A stretch of DNA of 22,934 nucleotides from a virus, in the IMG/VR virus record IMGVR_UViG_3300029319_000128, positions 18,353 through 41,286 of that record, one strand, 5' to 3'. Below the pieces are notes generated by a model. That model ran no database searches and had not been told where the DNA came from. It worked only from the letters and a program-made list of their open reading frames with translations. A program made the position numbers and the translations under genes. Positions 1 through 7,343 of the stretch are shown here, piece after piece (within the stretch, counting starts at the first letter, position 1; every line of letters starts with the position of its first letter).

Positions 1-748
1 ATCTTTCTATTTTTGGATCTTTACCTGTGTGTCTAATCATATCGTCTAGTCTACAAGCCTCTTCAAATTCTTCAGGCGTTTCAACTTTGATTTCATTCCA
101 AAGAGTATTATCATGATATGGACAACCTATACAAGAACTTTTTGCAGGTCTTCTATAGTTTTTACCTTCATACCAATCTAAACAATCTTGCCTGGACATT
201 TTCTTATCAATCAAAGGCCATATATTTTTAATCCATTTTTCTCTTGAAGGTTTCATTCTCATAGCTTCATCTGTCGATATGCCAACCATCACCTCTACCC
301 ATATGGATCGTGGAAATCTTTGCCTATCTTTTAAACCAATGAGTTGCCTGATTCTCCTGTTAATTGGAGTGATTTTATAATTTCTTGTGCATTGTCTAGG
401 ACCAATACCAATCTTACCGGTATCTGTATTTTTAGCAAAGAAAGGTAACATAATATATCCATTACCTTTTGTTGCATCTTCTAAATCTTGTTTGATGCTG
501 CCTGACTTCAAATGATTTTTTGTAATCACAACAGGATAATCTAATTGTGTCTCTAACCATTTTAAATGATCATAAACTTTTTTTGGCTCCCAACCAGTAT
601 CAGCAAAAATTGCATAATCTGGTTTGCGGCCAAAGGCTCCCTCATTAGCCATGAGTGCCATAGTGGAAGATTGCACCCCAGCTCCCAATGATAGAATCCT
701 AAGTTTAGGTTCTCCCGAATAATCCCAATCGCCTTTAGCCACTACCAT
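1..748 (-). CDS. PP-loop ATPase / PAPS-reductase-like protein (partial, 3' end beyond window)
   Basis: The frame is open from an ATG at 748 to the left edge, giving the first 249 residues; the C-terminus is missing. An AAGGAT Shine-Dalgarno sequence lies just upstream of the ATG. The N-terminus carries a PP-loop, SLGAGVQSS (residues 20-28), the ATP-pyrophosphate-binding signature of the PAPS reductase / adenine nucleotide alpha-hydrolase fold. It is followed by a beta-strand ending FADTGWEP (48-55). Four cysteines stand in conserved-looking contexts: C120 (RQCTRNYKI), C189, and the C206-x2-C209 pair before PYH. They could bind zinc or an Fe-S cluster. Enzymes of this fold adenylate a substrate and often transfer sulfur, as in PAPS reductase, DndC or tRNA thiolases. 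Which substrate this phage enzyme uses cannot be told from sequence. It overlaps the helicase gene by 14 nt and is the last visible gene of the replication run. Fold assignment is firm; specific function is open. Confidence 0.82.
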   Translation of the reverse strand, partial: MVVAKGDWDYSGEPKLRILSLGAGVQSSTMALMANEGAFGRKPDYAIFADTGWEPKKVYDHLKWLETQLDYPVVITKNHLKSGSIKQDLEDATKGNGYIMLPFFAKNTDTGKIGIGPRQCTRNYKITPINRRIRQLIGLKDRQRFPRSIWVEVMVGISTDEAMRMKPSREKWIKNIWPLIDKKMSRQDCLDWYEGKNYRRPAKSSCIGCPYHDNTLWNEIKVETPEEFEEACRLDDMIRHTGKDPKIER

Positions 749-2336
749 AATTATCCTTTATAAACTGATTATACAGTCTTGCCAATGGGAAGAAATACTC
801 ATGATATGTTCTAAGTATATGTAGAGTTTCTCTTGCCCTCGTAACTCCTACATACCATACCCTAGCTTCAGAGCTTCTTGCAACCCCTATCTTGTGTCCG
901 AAGTGTGCAGGCCAATTTGCTTTTTCATAAACACACACATGATCTGCCTCTCCACCTTTGATGGCGTGTATTGTATCGATTGTAACTCTTGATGATAAAT
1001 CTAAATTTATCTTGTTTTCTAAAATCTTTTCAAAATAAAATTTGTCTTTTTCTGGAAAGTTTCTGTTGAATACTTGCTGCCAGGGACCTGGATCAGCTGT
1101 CAAACCTGCAAAGGTTCGAAGAAAATCTATGTTCATTTGGTTACCACTATGTATATTCATCCATCTTTTGCTTTCAATGGATCTCCAACCATATGCGATC
1201 TCATTAACATATGTATATAATATACCAGCTTCATCTTTAGTTACAACACCTTTATTCATCAATTTATTCCAACATTTTATGGCGTTCCATTTGTTAATAT
1301 CAAATGATGTTTTACCTTTTGTGTTTTGAAAAAATACTCCCGCATTACGTGCAAGTTCCTCTAACTCTTTTACTATCTCTTGTGTTCTTCCTAATATAAG
1401 CCAGTCACCGTCTGATTGACTAATCATATCTACGATGTCTAAAAAAGATGAATGAGTTCTTATGTGTCCCTGCTTGCTCGAAGGTAAAAATTCTTTCACA
1501 ACTCTTGGCTTAATCATGTCAGATATGTATCCACTGAAATCATGAACAACTTTTGGTATTCTATGTGATTGTTTTAAAATATAATTACGACCTGGAAAAT
1601 CTATGTAATCTTTTACATTAGCCCCATTCCATTCAAATATTGCTTGATCATCATCGCCTGCAATATAAATTTTTTCAGCACGCGCTGCTAACTTGTAAAC
1701 CATTTTCCATTGAAGAGGTGTGAGGTCCTGAGCTTCGTCAATTATCAAAACTTTAAGGTATGGTGCCTCTTCGTTCTCTATAAAATGAGTTATCATATCA
1801 GTGAAGTCAACTCGATGATCTTGTTTAAATAATTCATATTGTTGATAAATCAATTGAAATTTTGGAAGAGTTGCTCTTTTAAATTGTTCATCTACAAATT
1901 GTTGCTCTGGTGGTATTAATTTATTTCTTGATTTGTCATATACTCTCAAAGACCAATCGTTGAATACTTTTACACCGTTATAACTTTCATATGCAGGTCT
2001 TGCCATGCCTAGATTCTGCGCAAACTCCACCATATCTATTTCAGGATCCAGAACAGGAACTTGTTTTCTAAACTTACGACAGAAACTATGAATAGTTCTA
2101 AAATTTGATAAGTCTTCATCATCACATCCAGGAAACTTTTTGTTTGCTCTATGTCTTGCCTCGTTTACCGCTTTGTTTGTGAATGATAAATAAGCTATCT
2201 CTCTAGGCTGCACGCCTTTGTTAAACCATTTATCCAATCTATTTAACAATGTATAAGTTTTCCCAGTTCCTGGTGGACCAAAAATCTTAATTGTTTTCTT
2301 TTTCAAAAGGGGCTTTTTTTCTTTGGAATAATACAT
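735..2336 (-). CDS. UvrD/Rep-like superfamily 1 DNA helicase
   Basis: A 533-residue SF1A helicase showing the full motif set in order: Walker A GPPGTGKT (20-27), motif Ia around SFTNKAV (51-57), Walker B IIDEAQ (198-203), motif III GDDDQAIFEWNGA (227-239), motif IV QSHRIP (256-261), motif V TIHAIKGGEADHV (455-467) and motif VI YVGVTRARETL (495-505). It should be an ATP-dependent 3'-5' DNA translocase or helicase working in phage replication or recombination. It is shorter than cellular UvrD/Rep (about 700 aa), so the 1B/2B insertions are probably reduced. The ATG at 2336 lies 50 nt inside the 3' end of the primase gene. There is no other Met before residue 111, well past Walker A, so this start is accepted despite only a weak AGAAAG ribosome site. 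It lies between the primase and the PP-loop gene in the replication run. Confidence 0.93.
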   Translation of the reverse strand: MYYSKEKKPLLKKKTIKIFGPPGTGKTYTLLNRLDKWFNKGVQPREIAYLSFTNKAVNEARHRANKKFPGCDDEDLSNFRTIHSFCRKFRKQVPVLDPEIDMVEFAQNLGMARPAYESYNGVKVFNDWSLRVYDKSRNKLIPPEQQFVDEQFKRATLPKFQLIYQQYELFKQDHRVDFTDMITHFIENEEAPYLKVLIIDEAQDLTPLQWKMVYKLAARAEKIYIAGDDDQAIFEWNGANVKDYIDFPGRNYILKQSHRIPKVVHDFSGYISDMIKPRVVKEFLPSSKQGHIRTHSSFLDIVDMISQSDGDWLILGRTQEIVKELEELARNAGVFFQNTKGKTSFDINKWNAIKCWNKLMNKGVVTKDEAGILYTYVNEIAYGWRSIESKRWMNIHSGNQMNIDFLRTFAGLTADPGPWQQVFNRNFPEKDKFYFEKILENKINLDLSSRVTIDTIHAIKGGEADHVCVYEKANWPAHFGHKIGVARSSEARVWYVGVTRARETLHILRTYHEYFFPLARLYNQFIKDNYGSG

Positions 2337-3801
2337 TTGATCTTTCTATGATTGGTTCGTCCATCTTCTTACATAACCAAACATATTTGAGTTTTAGTTT
2401 ATCGTAGTAATCATGTTTGGTACAGCCATTTTTTTTGAGCATGCTTATGATCTCAAATTTTTTTGCAGACTTGTCTGATTTTTTAATAAACCTTTCAAAA
2501 GTTCTATATTTAAACACAATAATTTTTTCGTGCAAATACCACATCTCAGCTTCAACTTGTGATGCATTATCTGCTTGCTGTGTCTCTTGAGTAAATTGTA
2601 TCATTGTATCTTTGAATTCTTCTTCTGCCTCATTACTTTCATCGTATCCTTCGATCGGTTGCTGCATCGACTTGAGTTTATTTAAAAAAACTCTATAATC
2701 TTTATCTTTTACTTTTTGCCAAACAATGTCAGCCTGATCGAATAATTGTTCTGATAACAACTGTTGTTGATTTAATTGTTTTCCTGTAAGCTCTACCGTC
2801 TTTTTATCTATTGTTAAAAAATAAATTGGTGGTTTTGTTTTAAGAACTTGAAATGAATCAATGGTAGGAAGATAATCAACACTATCAATTCCATACTTTA
2901 ATTCTTTACACACTGCAGAATTACAATGATTTTTTAAAGGAGCATCTGTGCATTTGTATTGGTATTCCTTTTTTTCATATTGTGATATTAATGCTTGGAC
3001 CTCTCTTGCTGGTAATGGTTGATTGAAACCTTCATTTCTTTCCCACACTTCCTTCTGCCATCCTTCTGGGTTTCTTTTTTTAGCAAGAGTCGCAAAACCT
3101 GTAAGTGCATTATTTCTAAATCCATCCGCACAACCGTTTCTAATCAAAGCTTGTAAGCATGGAGGAAACTGGTCAAACTCATCTTCAACCGGAAAGCCGT
3201 CTGATGCAATTTTAATACTATCAAAAGTTTTTTGAACCCATAAGTAAAATTCATGAATTGGTATGCCCATACCATTGTCATAAATAGCATGACGCGTAGT
3301 TCTAGCTGCTTGTTGATAAGGTATATTAAGCCAGTTACCAAGGTCATTTTTATGGACCATAATTTTTCTTTGTTTAGGAAATATTTCACATCCTGACAGT
3401 CCAAGGTCAGCTGCTATCTCATGTAATTTATCAATCATATCTGATGCTGACACAGGTTCTGTGGCATGTATAAATAAATGCAAACCACCAGACTTTGATC
3501 TGTATGGCACAAGTGGATAATTCTTTTTTCTAATTTGTTTAATTAATGATTTATGATCTAAATCGTATTTATCTACATCAATACAACCCCATATACATGT
3601 GTTGTCTGATCTAATAGGTATGATACCTAAATTTATTTCTCCGTTTAAATGCTTTTGAAATAGTTCGTCAGTGACAGGGCCACGTTTAGTTGTGGCCCTA
3701 CCTTTTTCTTTACCGGTCTTGTTGTCTCGCTCTCCATTGAGATAATACTCACCGTAAGCAACATCAAGTCCGCTGAACAGCTCCTTGAATTTGTGCAACA
3801 T
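2287..3801 (-). CDS. Archaeo-eukaryotic-type (AEP) DNA primase/primase-polymerase
   Basis: A 504-residue protein with the marks of an AEP primase. The catalytic acidic pair is in WGCIDVD (71-77), the nucleotide-binding histidine in SKSGGLHLFIH (102-112), and a third conserved segment follows at GCEIFPKQ (137-144). The pattern most resembles the AEP family seen in TOTE-type cassettes and in many phage primases. The middle holds a PriCT-like helical region (about 212-260, with PPCLQALIRNG and GFRNNALTGFATLA) and then cysteines C284, C293 and C298, which with C215 could form a metal or Fe-S site; that part is inference. The C-terminal 200 residues are charged and without a recognised domain. The ATG at 3801 overlaps the preceding stop as TAATG. 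The gene sits between the candidate ssDNA-binding protein and the SF1 helicase, as expected for a replisome cluster. Whether it also polymerises DNA cannot be judged from sequence. Confidence 0.85.
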   Translation of the reverse strand: MLHKFKELFSGLDVAYGEYYLNGERDNKTGKEKGRATTKRGPVTDELFQKHLNGEINLGIIPIRSDNTCIWGCIDVDKYDLDHKSLIKQIRKKNYPLVPYRSKSGGLHLFIHATEPVSASDMIDKLHEIAADLGLSGCEIFPKQRKIMVHKNDLGNWLNIPYQQAARTTRHAIYDNGMGIPIHEFYLWVQKTFDSIKIASDGFPVEDEFDQFPPCLQALIRNGCADGFRNNALTGFATLAKKRNPEGWQKEVWERNEGFNQPLPAREVQALISQYEKKEYQYKCTDAPLKNHCNSAVCKELKYGIDSVDYLPTIDSFQVLKTKPPIYFLTIDKKTVELTGKQLNQQQLLSEQLFDQADIVWQKVKDKDYRVFLNKLKSMQQPIEGYDESNEAEEEFKDTMIQFTQETQQADNASQVEAEMWYLHEKIIVFKYRTFERFIKKSDKSAKKFEIISMLKKNGCTKHDYYDKLKLKYVWLCKKMDEPIIERSNVLFQRKKAPFEKENN

Positions 3802-4625
3802 TAGAATGGTCGACCAGCTGGTTTACCTTCTTGTTGTACAGGATTCGCTCCTGGGTTCGCGGTTGCGGTTTCTTGTTCATACTTCACATTAACATTGCCT
3901 TTTAAACAACTGTCATAAAAACCCATTGCAGCATCAAGTGTCATTTGATTCTGAACAGGTCCAATGTGAGATATTTTCCAACCATACCATGTGCCCTTCG
4001 CATTTTTTTCAAGCACAGTAGTTAGCAAATATCTTTGCGTGAACATAGCAGGAGTGTAGAACCCCTTACCGTCTGATCGTTTTTCTTTTACACTTCTCAT
4101 CATAGAGTTCCACATCTTAGACTTTTTTCTTTGAGTGGCCTTCATACTCATGAGAGCAGACTCTTGAGGTACACCTTCTGATACTCGTATCACAAAGTGT
4201 GATGCAGTTTCTTGAACATAGTTACCATTTGGTAATCTGTCCAAGTTCTGATCATCTCTTGTAGTCTGCGCAAGAATATTAGAATCAGCTGAGTGAGTAG
4301 CAGCTGGTGCATTAGCACCTTCCTGCCTATCAGGCCATTCTAAATACTCAAGCTTGTAGTAACAAGGAACAACTTCAATACCCTTAGTCCCATCAAACAG
4401 ATCTTGTGTTACACTGTTAAAGATCATGCCTGGTCTTGCTTCAGGTATGAAAGCTGGATCGCCTTGTGTTACTTGTGGAGACAATTGACCAAGCACCTTA
4501 AGAAAAGGTAGCGCTAGATCTTTTGCACCCATTTGCTCAAACCCCTTGTCTGCTAGATCTTCTCCAACAGATGCAATAGAAAAGTTTGGCTTGACTGTTA
4601 CGTTTCCGTTTTTCGTTTTCGTCAT
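3801..4625 (-). CDS. Conserved phage replication-module protein, candidate ssDNA-binding protein
   Basis: A 274-residue protein of a type common in phage replication clusters. The N-terminal third holds a conserved-looking stretch, LALPFLKVLGQLSPQV (37-52), followed by PGMIFNSVTQ (65-74) and GIEVVPCYYKLEYLEW (82-97). The middle is rich in basic residues (about 160-190). The tail is low-complexity, rich in Pro, Gly and Gln, and ends in Pro-Phe like bacterial SSB tails, but it lacks their acidic tip. The position directly before the primase, with a TAATG start overlap, supports a single-stranded DNA-binding or replication-accessory role. No OB-fold motif can be proved by eye, so the function is an inference from context and family resemblance. 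Sampled lines of this gene are about 45% G+C, clearly above the inverted SNF2 gene nearby. Confidence 0.6.
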   Translation of the reverse strand: MTKTKNGNVTVKPNFSIASVGEDLADKGFEQMGAKDLALPFLKVLGQLSPQVTQGDPAFIPEARPGMIFNSVTQDLFDGTKGIEVVPCYYKLEYLEWPDRQEGANAPAATHSADSNILAQTTRDDQNLDRLPNGNYVQETASHFVIRVSEGVPQESALMSMKATQRKKSKMWNSMMRSVKEKRSDGKGFYTPAMFTQRYLLTTVLEKNAKGTWYGWKISHIGPVQNQMTLDAAMGFYDSCLKGNVNVKYEQETATANPGANPVQQEGKPAGRPF

Positions 4626-5191
4626 TATATTTTCTCTTTTGTTTTGATTTTCGTTCTATTAGCCACATAGATGCTAAACAAATCGGCAGGTAATGTTACA
4701 CCTGCTTCGGTTTGTTCCCTTACGAACTGCTTAAGTTGCATGGCGTTCACTTCTTGTTTTTGAACGGGTCTATAGTTTGCTTTAGTCAAAAGCTCCAGAA
4801 CGTGTTGAGCCTTTGCATCGTCACCAGCAGTAAACGATACTCCAACATTATTACGAATCAAGTCTGCGTGATTATTATCACGTAACCATTGGAACGCCTC
4901 TTCTTGACGATCCTTTGATATTCTTGCTCCATAAAAAGGAGTTACCTTTACTGAGGTTCCGTCAGCCAAATCAAGTGCCGATACACCTGCTTCTGTCATA
5001 AGATTAGGAATTGTTTCTTCTGAAAGAAATAACGCATCTTTTTTCTTCTTCTTTAGTTGTTCTTCTAAAATTGTTATTTCGTTCTCTGTTTCCTGAAGCT
5101 CAGTACACTTCGCAGATATCGTTTTGATTTGTTCGTCCGATGCTTGTATATAAGCACCTGACACTTTTTGTATGTCTAGTTGTTTTACCAT
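4625..5191 (-). CDS. Conserved phage coiled-coil protein of the replication module
   Basis: The likely start is the ATG at 5191, giving 188 residues. It has a perfect GGAGG ribosome site at 5197-5201, 5 nt upstream. The frame can be extended to a TTG at 5236, but that TTGACT is better read as a promoter -35 box. The N-terminal part (about residues 17-55) is a Lys/Glu/Gln-rich coiled coil. A compact alpha/beta region follows, with ETIPNLMTEAGVSALDLADG and an AFQWLRDNNHADLIRN segment. The C-terminus carries LKQFVREQ and ends in a basic tail with repeated Lys. Proteins with this layout recur beside phage ssDNA-binding proteins, primases and exonucleases, but I know no proven function. It is the first gene of the left-hand run and overlaps the next gene as TAATG. 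Confidence 0.72.
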   Translation of the reverse strand: MVKQLDIQKVSGAYIQASDEQIKTISAKCTELQETENEITILEEQLKKKKKDALFLSEETIPNLMTEAGVSALDLADGTSVKVTPFYGARISKDRQEEAFQWLRDNNHADLIRNNVGVSFTAGDDAKAQHVLELLTKANYRPVQKQEVNAMQLKQFVREQTEAGVTLPADLFSIYVANRTKIKTKEKI

Positions 5192-5196
5192 AACGA

Positions 5197-5201
5197 CCTC
5201 C
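5197..5201 (-). promoter_or_regulatory. Strong Shine-Dalgarno site deciding the start at 5191
   Basis: GGAGG on the minus strand lies 5 nt before ATG 5191. It supports this ATG over the longer reading from TTG 5236, whose first 15 codons cover the upstream promoter-like sequence. Confidence 0.8.
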
Positions 5202-5208
5202 GCTGATG

Positions 5209-5236
5209 AAAATAAACTATTGATTTTTAAAGTCAA
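5209..5236 (-). promoter_or_regulatory. Candidate sigma70-type promoter for the left replication run
   Basis: On the minus strand a TTGACT box (5236-5231, five of six matches to TTGACA) is followed after 16 nt by TATTTT (5214-5209, four of six matches to TATAAT). Transcription would begin about 5202, just before the GGAGG site of the gene starting at 5191, leaving a very short leader. The location in the only divergent intergenic gap of the window supports the call. The -10 box is weak and the call is by eye only. Confidence 0.42.
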
Positions 5237-5248
5237 GTATTTTATTAA
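5220..5248 (+). promoter_or_regulatory. Candidate promoter for the inverted SNF2 helicase gene
   Basis: On the plus strand TTGATT (5220-5225) and TATTAA (5243-5248) are 17 nt apart, each matching the sigma70 consensus at four of six positions. The expected transcription start is about 5255-5257, at the ATG itself, which would make a leaderless mRNA. It overlaps the minus-strand promoter candidate. Evidence is spacing and position only. Confidence 0.33.
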
Positions 5249-5256
5249 CGTGGGAG

Positions 5257-6681
5257 ATGGTAACTAAATATAATTTTAAAACAAAACCTTTTGCACATCA
5301 ATTAGAGGCATTAGAAAAGTGTTGGGATAAAAAAACTTATGCCTTATTTATGGAGATGGGCACTGGCAAAACTAAGGTTTTACTTGATAATATTGGAGTT
5401 TTAAGATCACAAAAACTTATAAATGGTGCCTTAATTATTGCTCCTAAATCTGTATACACAGTGTGGCACAATACTGAAATACCAAAACATTTGAATGTAG
5501 AATATGATGTTTTGTTGTGGAAAAACACAATGGTCAAACAGAAATTGGTAAATTTTATGCATAAACCTTCAATAAAACTTAAAATATTTGTTATGAATGT
5601 TGAGGCATTATCTGGTGACAAAGGCTCATTTTGGGCAGAAACATTTTGCAACTTACACGATGCAATGGTTGTGGTAGATGAATCTACATGTGTAAAAAAT
5701 TATCAAGCTAGAAGAACAAAAAATATTTTAAAACTTAGAAAAAGATCTAAATACAGAAGAATACTTTCAGGGTTTCCAACTCCAAAAAATCCTATTGATT
5801 TGTATACGCAATGTAATTTTTTAGATCCTAATCATTTAGGATTTAATTCTATTGTCGCTTTTAGAAATAGATATTGTTTTTTTGAAACACTATATTTAAA
5901 CAACAGACAAATTAATGTGCCTGTTGGTTTTACAAATCTAACAGAGATTGAAGCAAAATTAAAAAACTTTGCTTATCGAAAAACAAAAAAAGAATGTTTA
6001 GATCTACCCGAAAAAATTTATACAAAGAGAAACATACAATTAACTGATGAACAACAAAAACTTTATGATGATATAAGAATACAAGCAAGAGCACATCTTC
6101 AAGGCCAGGAGCTGACAGTTGCAAATGTTATTACAGAAATATTAAGACTTCATCAAATAACGTGTGGATATTTTAAATCAGCAGAAGGTCAAATTTTAAA
6201 TGTTAAAAATAAAAGGTTAGATGCATTGATAGACATTTGCGAAGACACAGATCAAAAAATTATAATTTGGTCTACTTATGTTCATAACATTGAACAAATA
6301 ACTCAAGCTTTGACTAAAAAATTTGGTGTAGAATCTGTAGTTACTTTTTATGGAGCAACAACATCAGACCAAAGAACTGAAGCAATTGATAGATTTCAAA
6401 ACGATGATAAGTGTAAATTTTTTGTAGGTAATCCTGCTACTGGAGGTATGGGTATAACTTTGACAAAAGCTGGAGTAGTTGTTTATTACTCAAATAGTTA
6501 TAATGCAGAGCATCGGGTACAGTCGGAAGATAGAGCACATCGAATTGGGCAAGATCAAAAGGTAACTTACATTGATTTTGTCGCTGAAAAAACAATTGAT
6601 GAAAAAATATTAAAGGCTCTAGACTCAAAGTTTAAACTTTCTGCAAAGACTCTTGGCGAGGTTGTGCGTGATTGGTTTTAA
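5257..6681 (+). CDS. SNF2-type DEAD/DEAH-box helicase/translocase
   Basis: A 474-residue SF2 protein of the SNF2/Rad54 type. The N-terminal RecA-like lobe has the Q-like entry FAHQLEALEKCW (12-23), Walker A MEMGTGKTK (32-40), DEST box VVDEST (139-144) and a motif III-like LSGFPTPK (170-177). The C-terminal lobe has IIIWSTYVHNI (335-345), GGMGITLTKAG (396-406) and the SNF2-specific motif VI QSEDRAHRIGQ (422-432). It is a minimal SNF2 core without accessory domains. Such proteins translocate on duplex DNA; phage versions are probably replication or recombination remodellers. It is the only plus-strand gene. Sampled lines are about 22-25% G+C, against 40-45% in sampled lines of the replication genes to its left, which suggests separate acquisition. 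No ribosome site is properly spaced before ATG 5257: a GGGAG abuts it. Its 3' end overlaps the convergent nuclease gene by 50 nt. Confidence 0.93.
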   Translation: MVTKYNFKTKPFAHQLEALEKCWDKKTYALFMEMGTGKTKVLLDNIGVLRSQKLINGALIIAPKSVYTVWHNTEIPKHLNVEYDVLLWKNTMVKQKLVNFMHKPSIKLKIFVMNVEALSGDKGSFWAETFCNLHDAMVVVDESTCVKNYQARRTKNILKLRKRSKYRRILSGFPTPKNPIDLYTQCNFLDPNHLGFNSIVAFRNRYCFFETLYLNNRQINVPVGFTNLTEIEAKLKNFAYRKTKKECLDLPEKIYTKRNIQLTDEQQKLYDDIRIQARAHLQGQELTVANVITEILRLHQITCGYFKSAEGQILNVKNKRLDALIDICEDTDQKIIIWSTYVHNIEQITQALTKKFGVESVVTFYGATTSDQRTEAIDRFQNDDKCKFFVGNPATGGMGITLTKAGVVVYYSNSYNAEHRVQSEDRAHRIGQDQKVTYIDFVAEKTIDEKILKALDSKFKLSAKTLGEVVRDWF

Positions 6682-7330
6682 ACTCTTCAACTCTTTTCCA
6701 CCACTTATCTTTGTATTCATCTAGTTTACTTCCTGATAACTCAAACTCTTGAAATACCAAGCCAGTTGAAGCCATAAGAATTGTGCCCCCATCGATTTTA
6801 CCATATTGTTTTTCGTGTGCACAAATATATGCTGTAAGTTGAAGATAGTAATCCTCTACCCACTCTTCCTTTTTAGGTTTATTTGTCTGTTTGAAATCCA
6901 AAATTGTAGGTTTTTTTCTAAATACCCCAACACAGTCCATAGTGCCTGCGTATTCGTTTGGATAGGCTATATTCTGTTCCACACCCCATACCTCGTCTAA
7001 ATAGATGAAACCCTTAGATATGATTAAATTAGCCATTTTGTGAGCTATAGGAGCGTCGTGGGCAGGCGTATCGAAGTTATTGGTGTGCACATACCTCTCG
7101 AGCATTTCATGCATTACAGAGCCTCTTTGGGCTGCTTCTTTCATTACTCTTTCAGCTTCAGCCTCACCTACTCTTGCTCTCCATGCCTTAATTCCGTCAG
7201 AATCTACTTTGGTTTTTGATAATATCGTTGTCACTGATGGTAGTTTATCCTTACCATCTAGATAAACTCTTCGTCCCCGGTCCGTTGTCCGAGTGTATTG
7301 TTTATAGTTGTATTTGTTTGTGACCTTCAC
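6632..7330 (-). CDS. PD-(D/E)XK superfamily nuclease (RecB/Cas4-like exonuclease)
   Basis: A 232-residue protein with the RecB-type nuclease motifs in order: RGSVMHEMLERY (69-80, H74), E118 in WGVEQNIAY, GTMD (129-132, D132), ILDFKQ (143-148, catalytic D145 and K147) and YYLQLTAY (161-168, Q164 and Y168). This is the active-site set of phage and RecB-like exonucleases and of Cas4. No cysteine cluster for a Cas4 Fe-S site is apparent. The likely role is DNA end resection for recombination, or degradation of host DNA; the sequence does not choose between them. The reading frame starts at GTG 7330, as no in-frame ATG occurs upstream and the next Met is residue 63. The ribosome site is weak. It is the last gene of the right-hand run and converges with the SNF2 gene, overlapping it by 50 nt. 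Confidence 0.86.
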   Translation of the reverse strand: MKVTNKYNYKQYTRTTDRGRRVYLDGKDKLPSVTTILSKTKVDSDGIKAWRARVGEAEAERVMKEAAQRGSVMHEMLERYVHTNNFDTPAHDAPIAHKMANLIISKGFIYLDEVWGVEQNIAYPNEYAGTMDCVGVFRKKPTILDFKQTNKPKKEEWVEDYYLQLTAYICAHEKQYGKIDGGTILMASTGLVFQEFELSGSKLDEYKDKWWKRVEEFKTNHAQPRQESLQKV

Positions 7331-7343
7331 TAATGAAGGATTA

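Noticed and set aside
1042-1329. Plus-strand frame of 95 codons inside the helicase gene
   Set aside because: Overlaps a protein with a full set of SF1 motifs; no ribosome site and no protein-like features. A shadow frame, as are the other plus-strand frames under minus-strand genes.
5192-5236. N-terminal extension of the coiled-coil replication protein from TTG 5236
   Set aside because: ATG 5191 has a perfect GGAGG site, and the TTG sits in a promoter-like TTGACT box.
735-7330. TOTE-type conflict system, given an AEP primase with helicases and a nuclease
   Set aside because: The genes sit in a phage replication run with a candidate ssDNA-binding protein, and the nuclease is a plain RecB/Cas4-like exonuclease on the far side of an inverted gene. 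A replisome is the simpler reading.
6632-7330. Cas4 as part of a CRISPR system
   Set aside because: No repeat array or other cas gene is present and no Fe-S cysteine cluster was seen; a phage exonuclease is more likely.
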